NCBI GenBank assembly: GCA_034003325.1
Contig: JAVEYW010000014.1
Coordinates: 1 to 64,000 of the forward strand
Length of the DNA: 64,000 bases
Reading direction: 5' to 3'
Source: Desulfobacterales bacterium
GTDB lineage: Bacteria > Desulfobacterota > Desulfobacteria > Desulfobacterales > JAFDDL01
In this document: piece by piece, positions 8,778-17,056 of the stretch
Layout: every line of letters starts with the position of its first letter
Numbering within the stretch: position 1 is the first letter of the stretch
Position numbers and translations under genes: made by a program
The notes under the pieces: generated by a model
Database searches by the model: none
What the model saw: the letters and a program-made list of their open reading frames with translations, nothing else
Told to the model about the DNA's origin: nothing

Positions 8778-9103
8778 TGCCGACCAATCGAACGCGAAAA
8801 AATAGAGGCGCGGGGGTCCTGAACAGTTCGTCAATCTTGCATTTTTTGACTGGAACATGCCTCCTTGCGGATTGCCAGATATGCAGCGGTGGGCATGCCA
8901 TGTCGCGCGCAATCGGTCGTGAACCATATTCCTTAAATCCTGATGCCGGTGAAATATGGCGACGGAACAGGCGGCGGTTGCTCGAATTATGGCGAGATCC
9001 AAACGGGCCACCAAAGAATTCAAGCGGGTTTAGTCCTGAAAGCGCCAGGGGTATGGGGTGCGACGGCACGCCGTGTTGGGCTGAAACTTATATCGATGGG
9101 TAG
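8777..9103 (+). CDS. Unknown protein coupled to the small terminase
   Basis: A 108-residue protein whose ATG overlaps the terminase stop (TAATG), implying coupled translation. It contains four Cys/His-type residues in the first half (TCLLADCQICSGGH) that could form a metal site, an Arg-rich segment (IWRRNRRRLLELWRD) and CDGTPCWAE near the end. HNH-type nucleases can have a similar CxxC/H appearance, but the catalytic motif is not seen. Coupling to terS suggests a role in packaging or helper-phage interference; this is inference. Confidence 0.55.
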   Translation: MPTNRTRKNRGAGVLNSSSILHFLTGTCLLADCQICSGGHAMSRAIGREPYSLNPDAGEIWRRNRRRLLELWRDPNGPPKNSSGFSPESARGMGCDGTPCWAETYIDG

Positions 9104-9346
9104 AAGGAAGGCGGTGACCTAACACCATGCGCAACGAGTCATAAAAAACTGTCTCAAAGCAAATTGCATGCCTTCATGTAAAACTATCCTGTCTCATTAG
9201 ATTAAAATTCACTCGGCACAGAATTTGAAAGAGACATGACATTTAGCGTTATGCGTCACGCACAGGCTCATGGTGGCGCGATCTATGCCGGGTGCATAGG
9301 GGCATAAGGGCTTAGTGCCGTTCGTGGCGCGGTGGCTGTGCTGTCC

Positions 9347-9817
9347 ATGACCAAAAGCCAGCTTTCTATGTTGGCGGTTGAAGTGGAGAGGGTTTATGGG
9401 GAGATGGCTAAGGAGGAACAGCGGAAGGCTGGCAAAATAGTAGGCCAAATGACCAAAGAGGATTTTGGCAAAAACAAGCTTGAGGAAAAAGTACCTCAAG
9501 CTAAAGATGGGGAGAAGCCGGAACGGCAATATCTAAAATGTAAAGTATGCGGTGATATGTTTGATGGGGATATGGGCCATTTATGGCATTGTCCGGTATG
9601 CGACCATCATTGGCCTCATGGATTATACAGCATGTGTAAGAACTGCGACGCTGAAGAATCAGCAGAACATGACACAATAACCATAAGCAAAGAAGAATTT
9701 TTAAACCGTATTAACGAGTTAAAAAAGCGAGAGTTACAATCCCGCGACAAAGCCGCTAAAGCAGTAGGCGTATCCGGCAAGATGGTCAGCATGGCGAAGG
9801 CTGTGGCCATTTCCTGA
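9347..9817 (+). CDS. Zinc-ribbon protein with C-terminal HTH-like segment
   Basis: About 156 residues. Two CxxC pairs (CKVCGDMF, HCPVCDHHW) and a third (MCKNCD) suggest one or two zinc sites in the middle. The C-terminal segment RDKAAKAVGVSGKMVSMAKA looks like a helix-turn-helix. The N-terminal part is a charged helix. The start is uncertain: GTG at 9332, ATG at 9347 and ATG at 9368 are all in frame and none has a strong ribosome binding site. It is the last gene of the element, so it may be a DNA-binding regulator. No family name is given. Confidence 0.55.
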   Translation: MTKSQLSMLAVEVERVYGEMAKEEQRKAGKIVGQMTKEDFGKNKLEEKVPQAKDGEKPERQYLKCKVCGDMFDGDMGHLWHCPVCDHHWPHGLYSMCKNCDAEESAEHDTITISKEEFLNRINELKKRELQSRDKAAKAVGVSGKMVSMAKAVAIS

Positions 9818-9891
9818 AGTGGGTTGAGGGGTGCTTTCCTTGGATGACTCACAGAACGGCTACCAACTGGATGTCTGTTGCCGAAACCTTT

Positions 9892-9914
9892 AAATTGGAA
9901 ACGGTTTCCAATTT
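9892..9914. promoter_or_regulatory. Perfect 23-base palindrome near the right end
   Basis: AAATTGGAAAC, a central G, and GTTTCCAATTT form a perfect inverted repeat. Its core (TTGGAAA) matches the repeated motif next to both att sites. It could be an integrase/excisionase or repressor site. Confidence 0.5.
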
Positions 9915-10020
9915 CACAAATTTTCAAGCCAAAGCCCTCTACCTATTAGCCGCACCCTCAACGCCGGAACCGGCACGGCAAGATGGCGCGACCTTATAAC
10001 CTGTCTTGAATGAGACATTG

Positions 10021-10051
10021 ACCGGCTCCTTATTAGGGGGCCGGTTTTTTT
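10021..10051 (+). terminator. Intrinsic terminator at the end of the element's genes
   Basis: ACCGGCTCC and GGGGGCCGGT pair around a TTATTA loop and are followed by a run of seven T. It would stop plus-strand element transcription before the tRNA-Asn gene, which is on the other strand. Confidence 0.85.
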
Positions 10052-10070
10052 GTTGGCGGCGGGTTGATAG

Positions 10071-10090
10071 GTTGGAAATATGGTTGGAAA
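10071..10090. promoter_or_regulatory. Candidate integrase arm-type sites, right end
   Basis: GTTGGAAA at 10071-10078 and 10083-10090, spaced 12 bases, nearly identical to the pair at 1910-1929. It lies about 45 bases inside the right att repeat. Confidence 0.5.
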
Positions 10091-10099
10091 CGAAAAAAA

Positions 10100-10125
10100 G
10101 GCTTAGAGGTTTTTTTCTCTAAGCC
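10100..10125 (-). terminator. Element-borne terminator for tRNA-Asn
   Basis: GGCTTAGAG (10100-10108) pairs with CTCTAAGCC (10117-10125). Read on the minus strand, the stem is followed by seven T, directly downstream of tRNA-Asn. Because it lies inside the element, the element supplies the terminator of the tRNA it occupies. Confidence 0.8.
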
Positions 10126-10135
10126 CTTGATTTTA

Positions 10136-10185
10136 TTGGCTCCTCGAGTAGGACTTGAACCTACAACCTAGTGGTTAACAGCCAC
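10136..10185. repeat. Attachment-site direct repeat, right copy
   Basis: Identical over 50 bases to 1733-1782. It forms the 3' part of the intact tRNA-Asn gene, so integration regenerates a functional tRNA. Confidence 0.92.
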
Positions 10186-10212
10186 CCGCTCTGCCTATTG
10201 AGCTATCGAGGA
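10137..10212 (-). tRNA. tRNA-Asn (GTT)
   Basis: A 76-base tRNA gene including the encoded CCA. The acceptor stem is TCCTCGA/TCGAGGA, discriminator G. The D arm has AGCTCAATAGGCAGAGC, the anticodon loop CTGTTAA gives anticodon GTT, and the T arm has GGTTCAAGTCC. Its 3' 49 bases are duplicated at 1734-1782, marking it as the integration target. Confidence 0.96.
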
Positions 10213-10396
10213 ATATTTCTGAGCCTGTTCCCCCCACTGACGTGGAGATTTGGCTTTTAACCCATGCGATGAGGGATGTCAACAGGAAAAAACAAACACA
10301 GGAAAAAACAAACAATTGCTGCTTTATCGCGTCAGCCATTCGGCATAGAGGCAGTTTTAAGACATTATTTCTATATCGGTGCCGAAGGGGACGGCA

Positions 10397-12706
10397 TCAT
10401 CCCCGTGATACCGGCCGGCCCTGCGCTCGCAACTCCTGCTGAACAGCATATCCAAGAGTTCCCACCAAATAGGGCTTTTTTAAATAGGTGCCGGCGCCGA
10501 GCTTTTGCGCCTGGCGCACACGTTCGGTTTCCGAAAATCCCGAGACAATGATTGCCTTTTGGCCGGGATGAAGCGCCAAGGCTTTCTCATAGGTCTCAAG
10601 GCCGTCCATTCCGGTCTCCATGATCATATCCAACACCAGCAGGTCAAAGGCTTGCCCGGACAAACATGCAAGGGCCTGCTCACCGCTTTCGGCGGTAAAG
10701 ACGGAGTAACCCAGTTTTCTCAGGATGCCGGAGGCGATTTCCCGTTGCTCCTTGACGTCATCCACCACAAGGATTGATTCCGAATTCCCGCTCAGGGTGT
10801 CGATATTCAAGGCTTCGGCAGGTTCAGCCACCTCCTCCCGTGTGGCAGGAAAAAAGAGCGTAAAGGTAGTGCCGAGGCCCGGGTTGCTTTGCACTTCAAT
10901 GTGCCCTTTATGATCTTGAACGGTGTTCCAGACAACCGTCATGCCGAGCCCGGTGCCGCTTCTTCCCATGGCTTTTTTGGTATAAAACGGCTCAAATATT
11001 TTGTTGATGTCATCGGGCAAAATACCGTTGCCGTCGTCCGTCACGCGAAGTGCGACGTAATCCCCCTCCGGCAGATTGCCCGGCCCCGGCGCTTCGCTTT
11101 CGACATATCGATTTTCGGTTTCAATGGTCACAACGCCCTTACCGGTAATGGCTTCGGCCGCATTGGTCACCAGGTTCATGACCGTTTTGGCCAGATGCAT
11201 CCGGCTGCCCTGAATGTTGAGAAGGGTGGGTTCAAGCCAAAAAATAAATTCAATGTCCGAATGGTGGGCCATCAGATTCTGATGTTCCGGACTCTCCAGA
11301 TACTCCATAATCGTTAAATTCAATGGGACGATTTCAAAGGTGGGAACTCCCCTTCGAGCCAGGGTTAACATATCCTGTACAATCGCAGCGGCCTTTTCGC
11401 CCGACTTTTGAATGAGCCGAATCGAATCGCGCATCGGGCTGTTCTCGGGCAAATCCATCAGCAACAATTGCGGGTAACTCACCAATCCGGAAAGAATATT
11501 ATTTAAATCATGGGCAACCCCACCCGCCAGTGTTCCGATGGCCTCCATTTTATGCGCCTGTTCGAGTTCGGCTTCCAGAAGCTTTCGGTCCGTTATGTCC
11601 GTTAACACCCCCTGAATCCCGACGGCAAGGTGGTTGATATACCTGGGGCGGCTTGAAATACGCACCCAGCAATAATCGCCCGACTTTCGCCGCATCCGGT
11701 ATTCCTGGGGTGTTAGTTCTCCTGCCAAAACTTTCTGAAATCGGTTTTGAACACGGGCGTAATCCTGTTTATGAAAAACGGGAAGAAACGATTGCCCCAC
11801 CACCTCTTCGGGCCGATACCCCAGAACGTTTTCAATGGTCGGGCTAACAAACTCCAATATGGCGTCCTTGTTCGCCGAGTAAATAACATCATTAATATTT
11901 TCCACCAAAAGGCGATACTTTTCCTCGCTCTCCCGCAAGGCATCTTCAGTCTTTTTCCGCCCCTCTATCTCCAGGGACAGCATCGAGTTGGCGTTTACCA
12001 GGGCTGCCGTTCGCGCCTCAACAATATCTTCAATCCGCTTCTGGTGTTCGCGCAGCTCGGCCTCGGCTTTTTTCCGTTCGCCGATCTCTGAACGCAAATC
12101 GGCAATAAGCCCCGTGTTTCTATACTGCAGGGCAATTGAGGTTTCGATCGTCTGATTGAGTCGTCTAGCTGCAAACCACATGAGCAGCCAGAACAATAAA
12201 GTCATTGCTGCCATGCCGGTGTGTATTTCGTCACCCGCATAAAAGAATCGCCAAATCAGCGGAAGCATCGCCGGCAGGCTGAATGATAAAAATGTGCCGG
12301 ATAAAACAGAAAAAGCGCCCACGGAGCCGGCAATCATACCGCCGACAACAAAAGCGATAACAACTTGATGGACAAACGAATCCGAAGGGAATAACAAAAC
12401 AGCCGCGACCCCCCATAAGCTGCCGGCTAAAAACGAAGAAATAAAAATCAGATGCTTCCATTTCGATACATCCGCCGGTTGCACGTCCGCTCGCAGGAAA
12501 CGCGCCTTTAGAATGAGCCTAAAACAAATAACCGCCATAAGCGCGCCCAACCACGAGAGCAATGCAGGCGCCGAGACAACCGGCAATAAAATCAATGATA
12601 GCACGCCTGCATTGAACAGTGTCGCACTAACGGCCAGCGTGGTTTGCTGGTAACTTTTCTTCACTTGCTCGAAAAGGATATATGCCTTTTCAGATTCGGT
12701 ATTCAA
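10397..12706 (-). CDS. Hybrid sensor histidine kinase (membrane-PAS-HisKA-HATPase-REC)
   Basis: A 769-residue hybrid kinase that should autophosphorylate on His and pass phosphate to its own receiver. Six hydrophobic segments lie between about residues 20 and 185, then a coiled coil, a PAS domain (about 265-385), the H-box IGTLAGGVAHDLNNIL near 400, a HATPase with N-box TNAAEAI and G-boxes DDGNGI and GTGLGM, and a C-terminal receiver (VVDDVKEQ..., phosphoacceptor Asp in LLVLDMIMETG, Lys in YLKKPY). The start is TTG at 12706 with GGAAAGGG upstream, because the first ATG would remove membrane helices. No partner gene is adjacent; it lies between tRNA-Asn and glycogen phosphorylase. Confidence 0.92.
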   Translation of the reverse strand: MNTESEKAYILFEQVKKSYQQTTLAVSATLFNAGVLSLILLPVVSAPALLSWLGALMAVICFRLILKARFLRADVQPADVSKWKHLIFISSFLAGSLWGVAAVLLFPSDSFVHQVVIAFVVGGMIAGSVGAFSVLSGTFLSFSLPAMLPLIWRFFYAGDEIHTGMAAMTLLFWLLMWFAARRLNQTIETSIALQYRNTGLIADLRSEIGERKKAEAELREHQKRIEDIVEARTAALVNANSMLSLEIEGRKKTEDALRESEEKYRLLVENINDVIYSANKDAILEFVSPTIENVLGYRPEEVVGQSFLPVFHKQDYARVQNRFQKVLAGELTPQEYRMRRKSGDYCWVRISSRPRYINHLAVGIQGVLTDITDRKLLEAELEQAHKMEAIGTLAGGVAHDLNNILSGLVSYPQLLLMDLPENSPMRDSIRLIQKSGEKAAAIVQDMLTLARRGVPTFEIVPLNLTIMEYLESPEHQNLMAHHSDIEFIFWLEPTLLNIQGSRMHLAKTVMNLVTNAAEAITGKGVVTIETENRYVESEAPGPGNLPEGDYVALRVTDDGNGILPDDINKIFEPFYTKKAMGRSGTGLGMTVVWNTVQDHKGHIEVQSNPGLGTTFTLFFPATREEVAEPAEALNIDTLSGNSESILVVDDVKEQREIASGILRKLGYSVFTAESGEQALACLSGQAFDLLVLDMIMETGMDGLETYEKALALHPGQKAIIVSGFSETERVRQAQKLGAGTYLKKPYLVGTLGYAVQQELRAQGRPVSRG

Positions 12707-12881
12707 AACTAACAGCCCTTTCCTTCAGGGGGGACGTCATTGTCAAAAAGCGGCCTGGAATTCGGGTTATTATATAATTTAACGAGTTACCGTCAATGAT
12801 ATAATGGGCGCGTAAGCCAATTTCCGATATCATACGGGGTATTCGGTCGTTCCCGAAGCTGTCGCGAAAAGGAGGAAATTA

Positions 12882-13013
12882 ATGCTGGTCTTAAAAGAAA
12901 ATTCTTCATATAATGTAGAAATTGATATTCAGGACAGCGGGCCTGGAATCTCCTCTTCCGGCAGGCTGCTCCAACAAACCACACTATTCTTTTTTTCCTC
13001 ACGGAGGTTTTAA
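12882..13013 (+). CDS. Small leader-like ORF upstream of glgP
   Basis: A 43-residue frame with an excellent ribosome binding site (AAAAGGAGGAAATTA before ATG) whose stop overlaps the glgP start (TAATG). Residues 12-21 (VEIDIQDSGP and then GI) match the G1 box of histidine kinase ATPase domains. It may therefore be a leftover of a kinase gene that now acts as a coupled leader for glgP. No other kinase residues are present, so it cannot be an enzyme. Confidence 0.4.
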   Translation: MLVLKENSSYNVEIDIQDSGPGISSSGRLLQQTTLFFFSSRRF

Positions 13014-15490
13014 TGGCGCAGCCCCAACCCAACCGCAATGGCACCGTTTCCAAACCCGAAACCAACGCCCTGGTCACCGATATCCGCAGGCATATTCGCT
13101 CAAACCTTGGAAACGACCCCTTCAAGCCGGACAAATATTCCTGTTTCATGGGACTGGCTTATAGCGTGCGAGATCGGTTAATTGAGCGATGGATCCGCTC
13201 ACAACGCGCCATGTATGACACCATGGCCAAGCGCGTCTATTTTCTCTCTCTGGAGTTTTTACCGGGCCGTTTTTTGAAAAATTACCTCATCAGCCTTCAA
13301 ATGGAGGAAGAAGCCCGCATCGCACTGCGGGAAATGGGTTTTGACATAGACGAGCTTGAGGAAGAAGAATGGGATGCCGGCCTCGGTAACGGCGGCCTCG
13401 GCCGATTGGCCTCCTGCTATATGGATTCCATGGCCTGCCGGAATTTGCCTTGTTACGGCTATGGCATTCGATACGATTACGGCATCTTTCATCAAACCTT
13501 GGAAAACGGGTACCAACGCGAGAGTTGCGATAATTGGCTGCGCCGGGGCAATCCGTGGGAAATCAAGCGACGCGCACACCTTGAGGAGATCCGTTTTTAC
13601 GGCCGATCAGAGTCCTATTCGGGCGATGACGGGCGACTTCGGTATCGCTGGGTGGATGGGGAATCCGTGATGGCGATGGCCTGCGATATTCTGATTCCCG
13701 GTTTCGGGGACGATTTCGTAACGAATATGCGGTTGTGGATCGCCCAATCGAGCCGTGAATTCAACCTGGATGACTTTAATCAAGGGGACTACATCGGCGC
13801 CGTAGAAAACAAAGTGTTGACCGAAAATATTTCCAAGGTGCTCTACCCCAGCGATGAGGCGGAGCAGGGAAAAGCGCTTCGCTTAAAACAGCAGTACTTC
13901 TTTGTCGCCGCCACCTTGCGGGACATTATTCGCCGGTATAAAAAACAACATTCGTCCTTTCTGGAATTTTCGAATTACATCGCCATTCAGCTAAATGACA
14001 CGCACCCGGCCATCGCCATTCCGGAACTCATGCGCGTGTTGATGGACGAGGAGCTGTTGGACTGGGAACCGGCATGGGAGATTTGCGAAAAAACATTTGC
14101 CTATACCAACCACACGGTTCTGCCTGAAGCGCTGGAAACGTGGCCGGTCGCCCTGATCGGCAGTATATTACCGAGGCACCTGGAAATCATTTTTGAAATC
14201 AATCGCCTTTTTCTGGAAAAAGTTCAACGACAGTACCCGAATGATCCGGCGCTCTATGAAAAGCTGTCCATTGTTCAGGAAGACGCCGGCAAACACATTC
14301 GAATGGCGCATCTGGCCATCGTGGGCAGCCATTCGGTCAACGGCGTGGCGGCCCTGCACAGCGAGATTCTGAAAACTTGTCTTTTCAAGGAGTTTGATCA
14401 ACTGTATCCGGGCCGTCTCGGCAACGTCACCAACGGCATCACCCCCCGCCGATGGCTCTGCCAGGCCAATCCCACACTCTCGCGGCTCATCACTTCCGTC
14501 ATCGGCGCCGGCTGGATCACCGATCTGGAACGGCTCCGAGAATTGGTTCCCTATGCCCGGGATCCTGAATTCCGGTTTGCCTGGATACGCACCAAGCTTG
14601 AAAACAAAAAACGGCTGGCCCGCTATATTCTGCGAAAAGTGGGCATGGAAGTCACCCCGGAATCCTTGTTCGATGTTCAGGTCAAACGAATTCATGAATA
14701 TAAGCGGCAACTCTTGAACGCCCTGCATGTGATAACTCTTTACAACCGAATGCTCGAAAGCCCGAAGACTCCGGTGTGCCCCCGCACGGTCATTTTCTCG
14801 GGGAAAGCGGCGCCTGCGTATCATCAGGCCAAACGCATCATTAAGCTCATCACCTCGGTGGCAGAGAAGATCAATTCAGACCCCATGGTCGCCGGGCGGC
14901 TTCGGGTGCTTTTTCTGCCGAATTATTGCGTTTCCCAAGCGGAAAAAATCATTCCGGCCGCGGATCTCTCAGAGCAGATCTCAACGGCCGGCATGGAGGC
15001 CTCCGGCACCGGAAACATGAAAATGTCCCTCAACGGCGCGCTGACCATCGGCACGCTGGATGGCGCCAATATAGAAATCATGGAAGAAGTGGGGCGGGAA
15101 AATATTTTCATTTTCGGCCTGACCACGACTCAAGTCACCCATTTAAGGCAAAGCGGATATGATCCGATGTCTTATTATGCCAATGATCCGGAATTGAAAA
15201 AGGCTATTGACATGATCGCGTCCGGCTTTTTCTCGCCACAGGATTCAAGATTATTCGCCCCCCTTCTGCAAACCCTCTTTGATAAGGGCGATTATTATAT
15301 GCTCATGGCCGATTATCGCGCCTATGTCACCGCTCAGGAAGAAGCGGCGCGGTTATTTCAGAATCCGGATGAATGGGCCGAAAAATCGATTTTGAACACG
15401 GCCCGCATGGGTAAATTTTCCAGTGACCGGGCTATTCTCGAATATGCCGACACCATCTGGCACACCGTACCGGTGAAAATGACGCCATAG
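13013..15490 (+). CDS. glgP: Glycogen/starch phosphorylase
   Basis: Glycosyltransferase family 35 enzyme that releases glucose-1-phosphate from alpha-1,4-glucans using pyridoxal phosphate. At 825 residues it has the usual length. Family landmarks are SLEFLPGRFLKN, GNGGLGRLASCYMDS, QLNDTHPAIAIPELMR, TNHTVLPEALE, NVTNGITPRRWL, VKRIHEYKRQLLN, FSGKAAPAYH, and EASGTGNMKMSLNGAL near residue 665, whose Lys binds PLP. ACGGAGGTTTTA precedes the ATG. It is cytoplasmic and catalytically complete by motif. It follows a tiny coupled frame (12882-13013). No other glycogen genes are near. Confidence 0.96.
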   Translation: MAQPQPNRNGTVSKPETNALVTDIRRHIRSNLGNDPFKPDKYSCFMGLAYSVRDRLIERWIRSQRAMYDTMAKRVYFLSLEFLPGRFLKNYLISLQMEEEARIALREMGFDIDELEEEEWDAGLGNGGLGRLASCYMDSMACRNLPCYGYGIRYDYGIFHQTLENGYQRESCDNWLRRGNPWEIKRRAHLEEIRFYGRSESYSGDDGRLRYRWVDGESVMAMACDILIPGFGDDFVTNMRLWIAQSSREFNLDDFNQGDYIGAVENKVLTENISKVLYPSDEAEQGKALRLKQQYFFVAATLRDIIRRYKKQHSSFLEFSNYIAIQLNDTHPAIAIPELMRVLMDEELLDWEPAWEICEKTFAYTNHTVLPEALETWPVALIGSILPRHLEIIFEINRLFLEKVQRQYPNDPALYEKLSIVQEDAGKHIRMAHLAIVGSHSVNGVAALHSEILKTCLFKEFDQLYPGRLGNVTNGITPRRWLCQANPTLSRLITSVIGAGWITDLERLRELVPYARDPEFRFAWIRTKLENKKRLARYILRKVGMEVTPESLFDVQVKRIHEYKRQLLNALHVITLYNRMLESPKTPVCPRTVIFSGKAAPAYHQAKRIIKLITSVAEKINSDPMVAGRLRVLFLPNYCVSQAEKIIPAADLSEQISTAGMEASGTGNMKMSLNGALTIGTLDGANIEIMEEVGRENIFIFGLTTTQVTHLRQSGYDPMSYYANDPELKKAIDMIASGFFSPQDSRLFAPLLQTLFDKGDYYMLMADYRAYVTAQEEAARLFQNPDEWAEKSILNTARMGKFSSDRAILEYADTIWHTVPVKMTP

Positions 15491-15587
15491 CATTCGTGTG
15501 CCATCGGCTGAAACTGGAGGAAGTAAGAATAAGCGCGGCGTCACTATCCGCTGTGAGTGGGGCGCATCTGTTGAAGACCGTCAACGC

Positions 15588-16901
15588 TTATTCAGCCGGT
15601 TTTTTCTTTTTTCGGTAATTAATATCTTGCCTCACCAGGGTTTCCAGGGCTGCGTCAAAATAGGATTTCCTGCAATCCACGGTTCCGATAGCGCCGTTAT
15701 TTTGCAAGAAAGCCATGTACCGACAGCCGCCGAAACATAGCGGTAAGTATTCGCAGTTCAGGCATTCCTCGTTTTTCCAGTTATCAAGCCCGTAAATTGT
15801 ATCCGCTTTCGTCCCATCGGTGCCGACATCGCCGACGGCGAAATTTTCATGCCCCGCAAACGCGGGACATTTGAAGAGCCCGCCATCATAGTTCACCACA
15901 AAGGTGCTCCGGTTTTCAATGGCGCACATGATGGGCTGAATCTTCGGTGTGAAATACCCCCTTTTTAAGATCTCTTTTCGTAAAACGCTTTCCGCCTCGA
16001 GAATCCAGGGCGCATGCGGCACCAAGCATCCCCCCTGATATTTAGCCAGCAGATGCGGATGGTTGGCGGGCTTCAGGATGGGGTCGAATTTCACCCCATC
16101 GAGAACATTCGGCGTCAGCCCGTTCGCTTCCAGAAAATCAAGCAGGTGCACAAACTGCGGCCAGGACTGCTGGTCGTAATTCCCGCCAATACCGATTTTG
16201 ACGATATCACTGACCGCCTTTACGTTGTTTATCAATACATCGAAACTTGCCGCTCCGGATTTAAACGGCCGGTAGCGATTATGAACCTCGCCGGGACCGT
16301 CCAGCGTGACTTTGGCCGAAGTAAGCCCCAGGGGCACCAGCCGTTCGGCGACCTTTCGCGTCAACAGACTACCGTTGGTCACCAGGTTAAATGAAAACGC
16401 GGCCTTCCGGGATGCCGCAAACGATTTGAGCGCGAATGCGATATATTCGATGCGCGGCACGCTTAACAGCGGCTCTCCGCCGTAAAAGGTAACCAGCAGT
16501 CTTTTCCTTTCCGCTGTAAACCGCCGCTTGATGAACCCGATGAGCCGATCCGCGGTTTCGGCAGTCATGTACCGGTCCCCTTCGGGATCACCCTCAAAAC
16601 AGTACACACAGGAAAAATTACAGTCCAGATTCATCACGGCAATAATTTGCAGATCCGGGTTTGCGGTATTTAAACGATTCATCATCCCGCATACGGACGC
16701 CTTTTCCATTTGCGTGTCTTCAACCAGAATACCGAGCCTGGAAAGCGTTTCGCTTTCAGCGGCGGTTACATTCCCGGCTTTGATGCGCTGAAAGGTCTCC
16801 CTTGAAACGCGGATTTTTGAAATGGTCCGGGTGGAAAAGACGACAAGATCATCCGGTGACGCTTGACCGGCAAAGATTTTGAGATATCGGGATAAGGGCA
16901 T
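15588..16901 (-). CDS. Radical SAM/SPASM peptide maturase
   Basis: A 437-residue radical SAM enzyme with the 4Fe-4S motif CNFSCVYC (Cys94, Cys98, Cys101) and a C-terminal SPASM domain with further Cys residues (CAIENR, FKCPAF, CLNCEYLPLCFGGC, and a Cys near the end). Such enzymes modify ribosomally made peptides, for example by thioether, C-C or epimer formation. Residues 1-80 probably bind the leader peptide. It lies downstream of a 43-residue peptide gene (17171-17302) and a TonB receptor on the same strand, separated from the peptide gene by an intrinsic terminator. It resembles peptide maturases known from Geobacter-type bacteria; which subfamily I cannot verify. No PqqD-like partner or exporter is seen nearby. 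Confidence 0.9.
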   Translation of the reverse strand: MPLSRYLKIFAGQASPDDLVVFSTRTISKIRVSRETFQRIKAGNVTAAESETLSRLGILVEDTQMEKASVCGMMNRLNTANPDLQIIAVMNLDCNFSCVYCFEGDPEGDRYMTAETADRLIGFIKRRFTAERKRLLVTFYGGEPLLSVPRIEYIAFALKSFAASRKAAFSFNLVTNGSLLTRKVAERLVPLGLTSAKVTLDGPGEVHNRYRPFKSGAASFDVLINNVKAVSDIVKIGIGGNYDQQSWPQFVHLLDFLEANGLTPNVLDGVKFDPILKPANHPHLLAKYQGGCLVPHAPWILEAESVLRKEILKRGYFTPKIQPIMCAIENRSTFVVNYDGGLFKCPAFAGHENFAVGDVGTDGTKADTIYGLDNWKNEECLNCEYLPLCFGGCRYMAFLQNNGAIGTVDCRKSYFDAALETLVRQDINYRKKKKPAE

Positions 16902-16912
16902 GGCAGCCTAAC

Positions 16913-17021
16913 CCGGCAAAGCCGGATGCTGGGATGCTGGGATGCTGGGATGCATGAAAGCCATCTTTCACCTTCAGCGAATATACACGCAAAAGCGTGC
17001 ATATTTCTGATAAGGGGTCTA
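16913..17021. repeat. Dispersed repeat, copy 1 (CCGGC-AAA-GCCGG element)
   Basis: It begins with the palindrome CCGGCAAAGCCGG (16913-16925), then three to four octamers GATGCTGG, then a segment of about 70 bases that is closely related to the reverse complement of 46565-46640. It lies between the peptide gene's terminator and the maturase start. Confidence 0.7.
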
Positions 17022-17032
17022 AAGGGATAAAA

Positions 17033-17056
17033 AAAGGGGAGAAGAATCTCCCCTTT
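17033..17056 (-). terminator. Intrinsic terminator between peptide gene and maturase
   Basis: AAAGGGGAGA (17033-17042) and TCTCCCCTTT (17047-17056) form a perfect 10-bp stem with a 4-base loop; on the minus strand seven T follow. It would leave the receptor/peptide transcript more abundant than the maturase, as is usual for RiPP precursors. Confidence 0.9.

Larger units (their letters stand above)
1733..10185. mobile_element. 8.4-kb satellite-like integrative element in tRNA-Asn
   Basis: The element is bounded by a perfect 50-bp direct repeat (1733-1782 and 10136-10185) that equals the 3' part of tRNA-Asn. The right copy belongs to the intact tRNA; the left copy is a 3' fragment followed by unrelated sequence. 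All recognised genes inside run on the plus strand. In order: tyrosine integrase, an unknown Cys-rich protein, an AlpA-like HTH protein, a P4-type primase-helicase, three small unknowns, a P27-type small terminase, a translationally coupled unknown and a zinc-binding protein. There are no capsid, portal, tail or lysis genes. Size, tRNA target, replication gene and lone terminase subunit fit a phage-inducible satellite; a defective prophage or simple integrative plasmid is the alternative. Boundaries are seen directly; the satellite call is inference. Confidence 0.85.

Noticed and set aside
9209..9529. Minus-strand frame of about 106 residues near the element's right part
   Set aside because: It overlaps the zinc-binding gene, lacks a ribosome binding site and has a low-complexity hydrophobic start. 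Considered an antisense frame.
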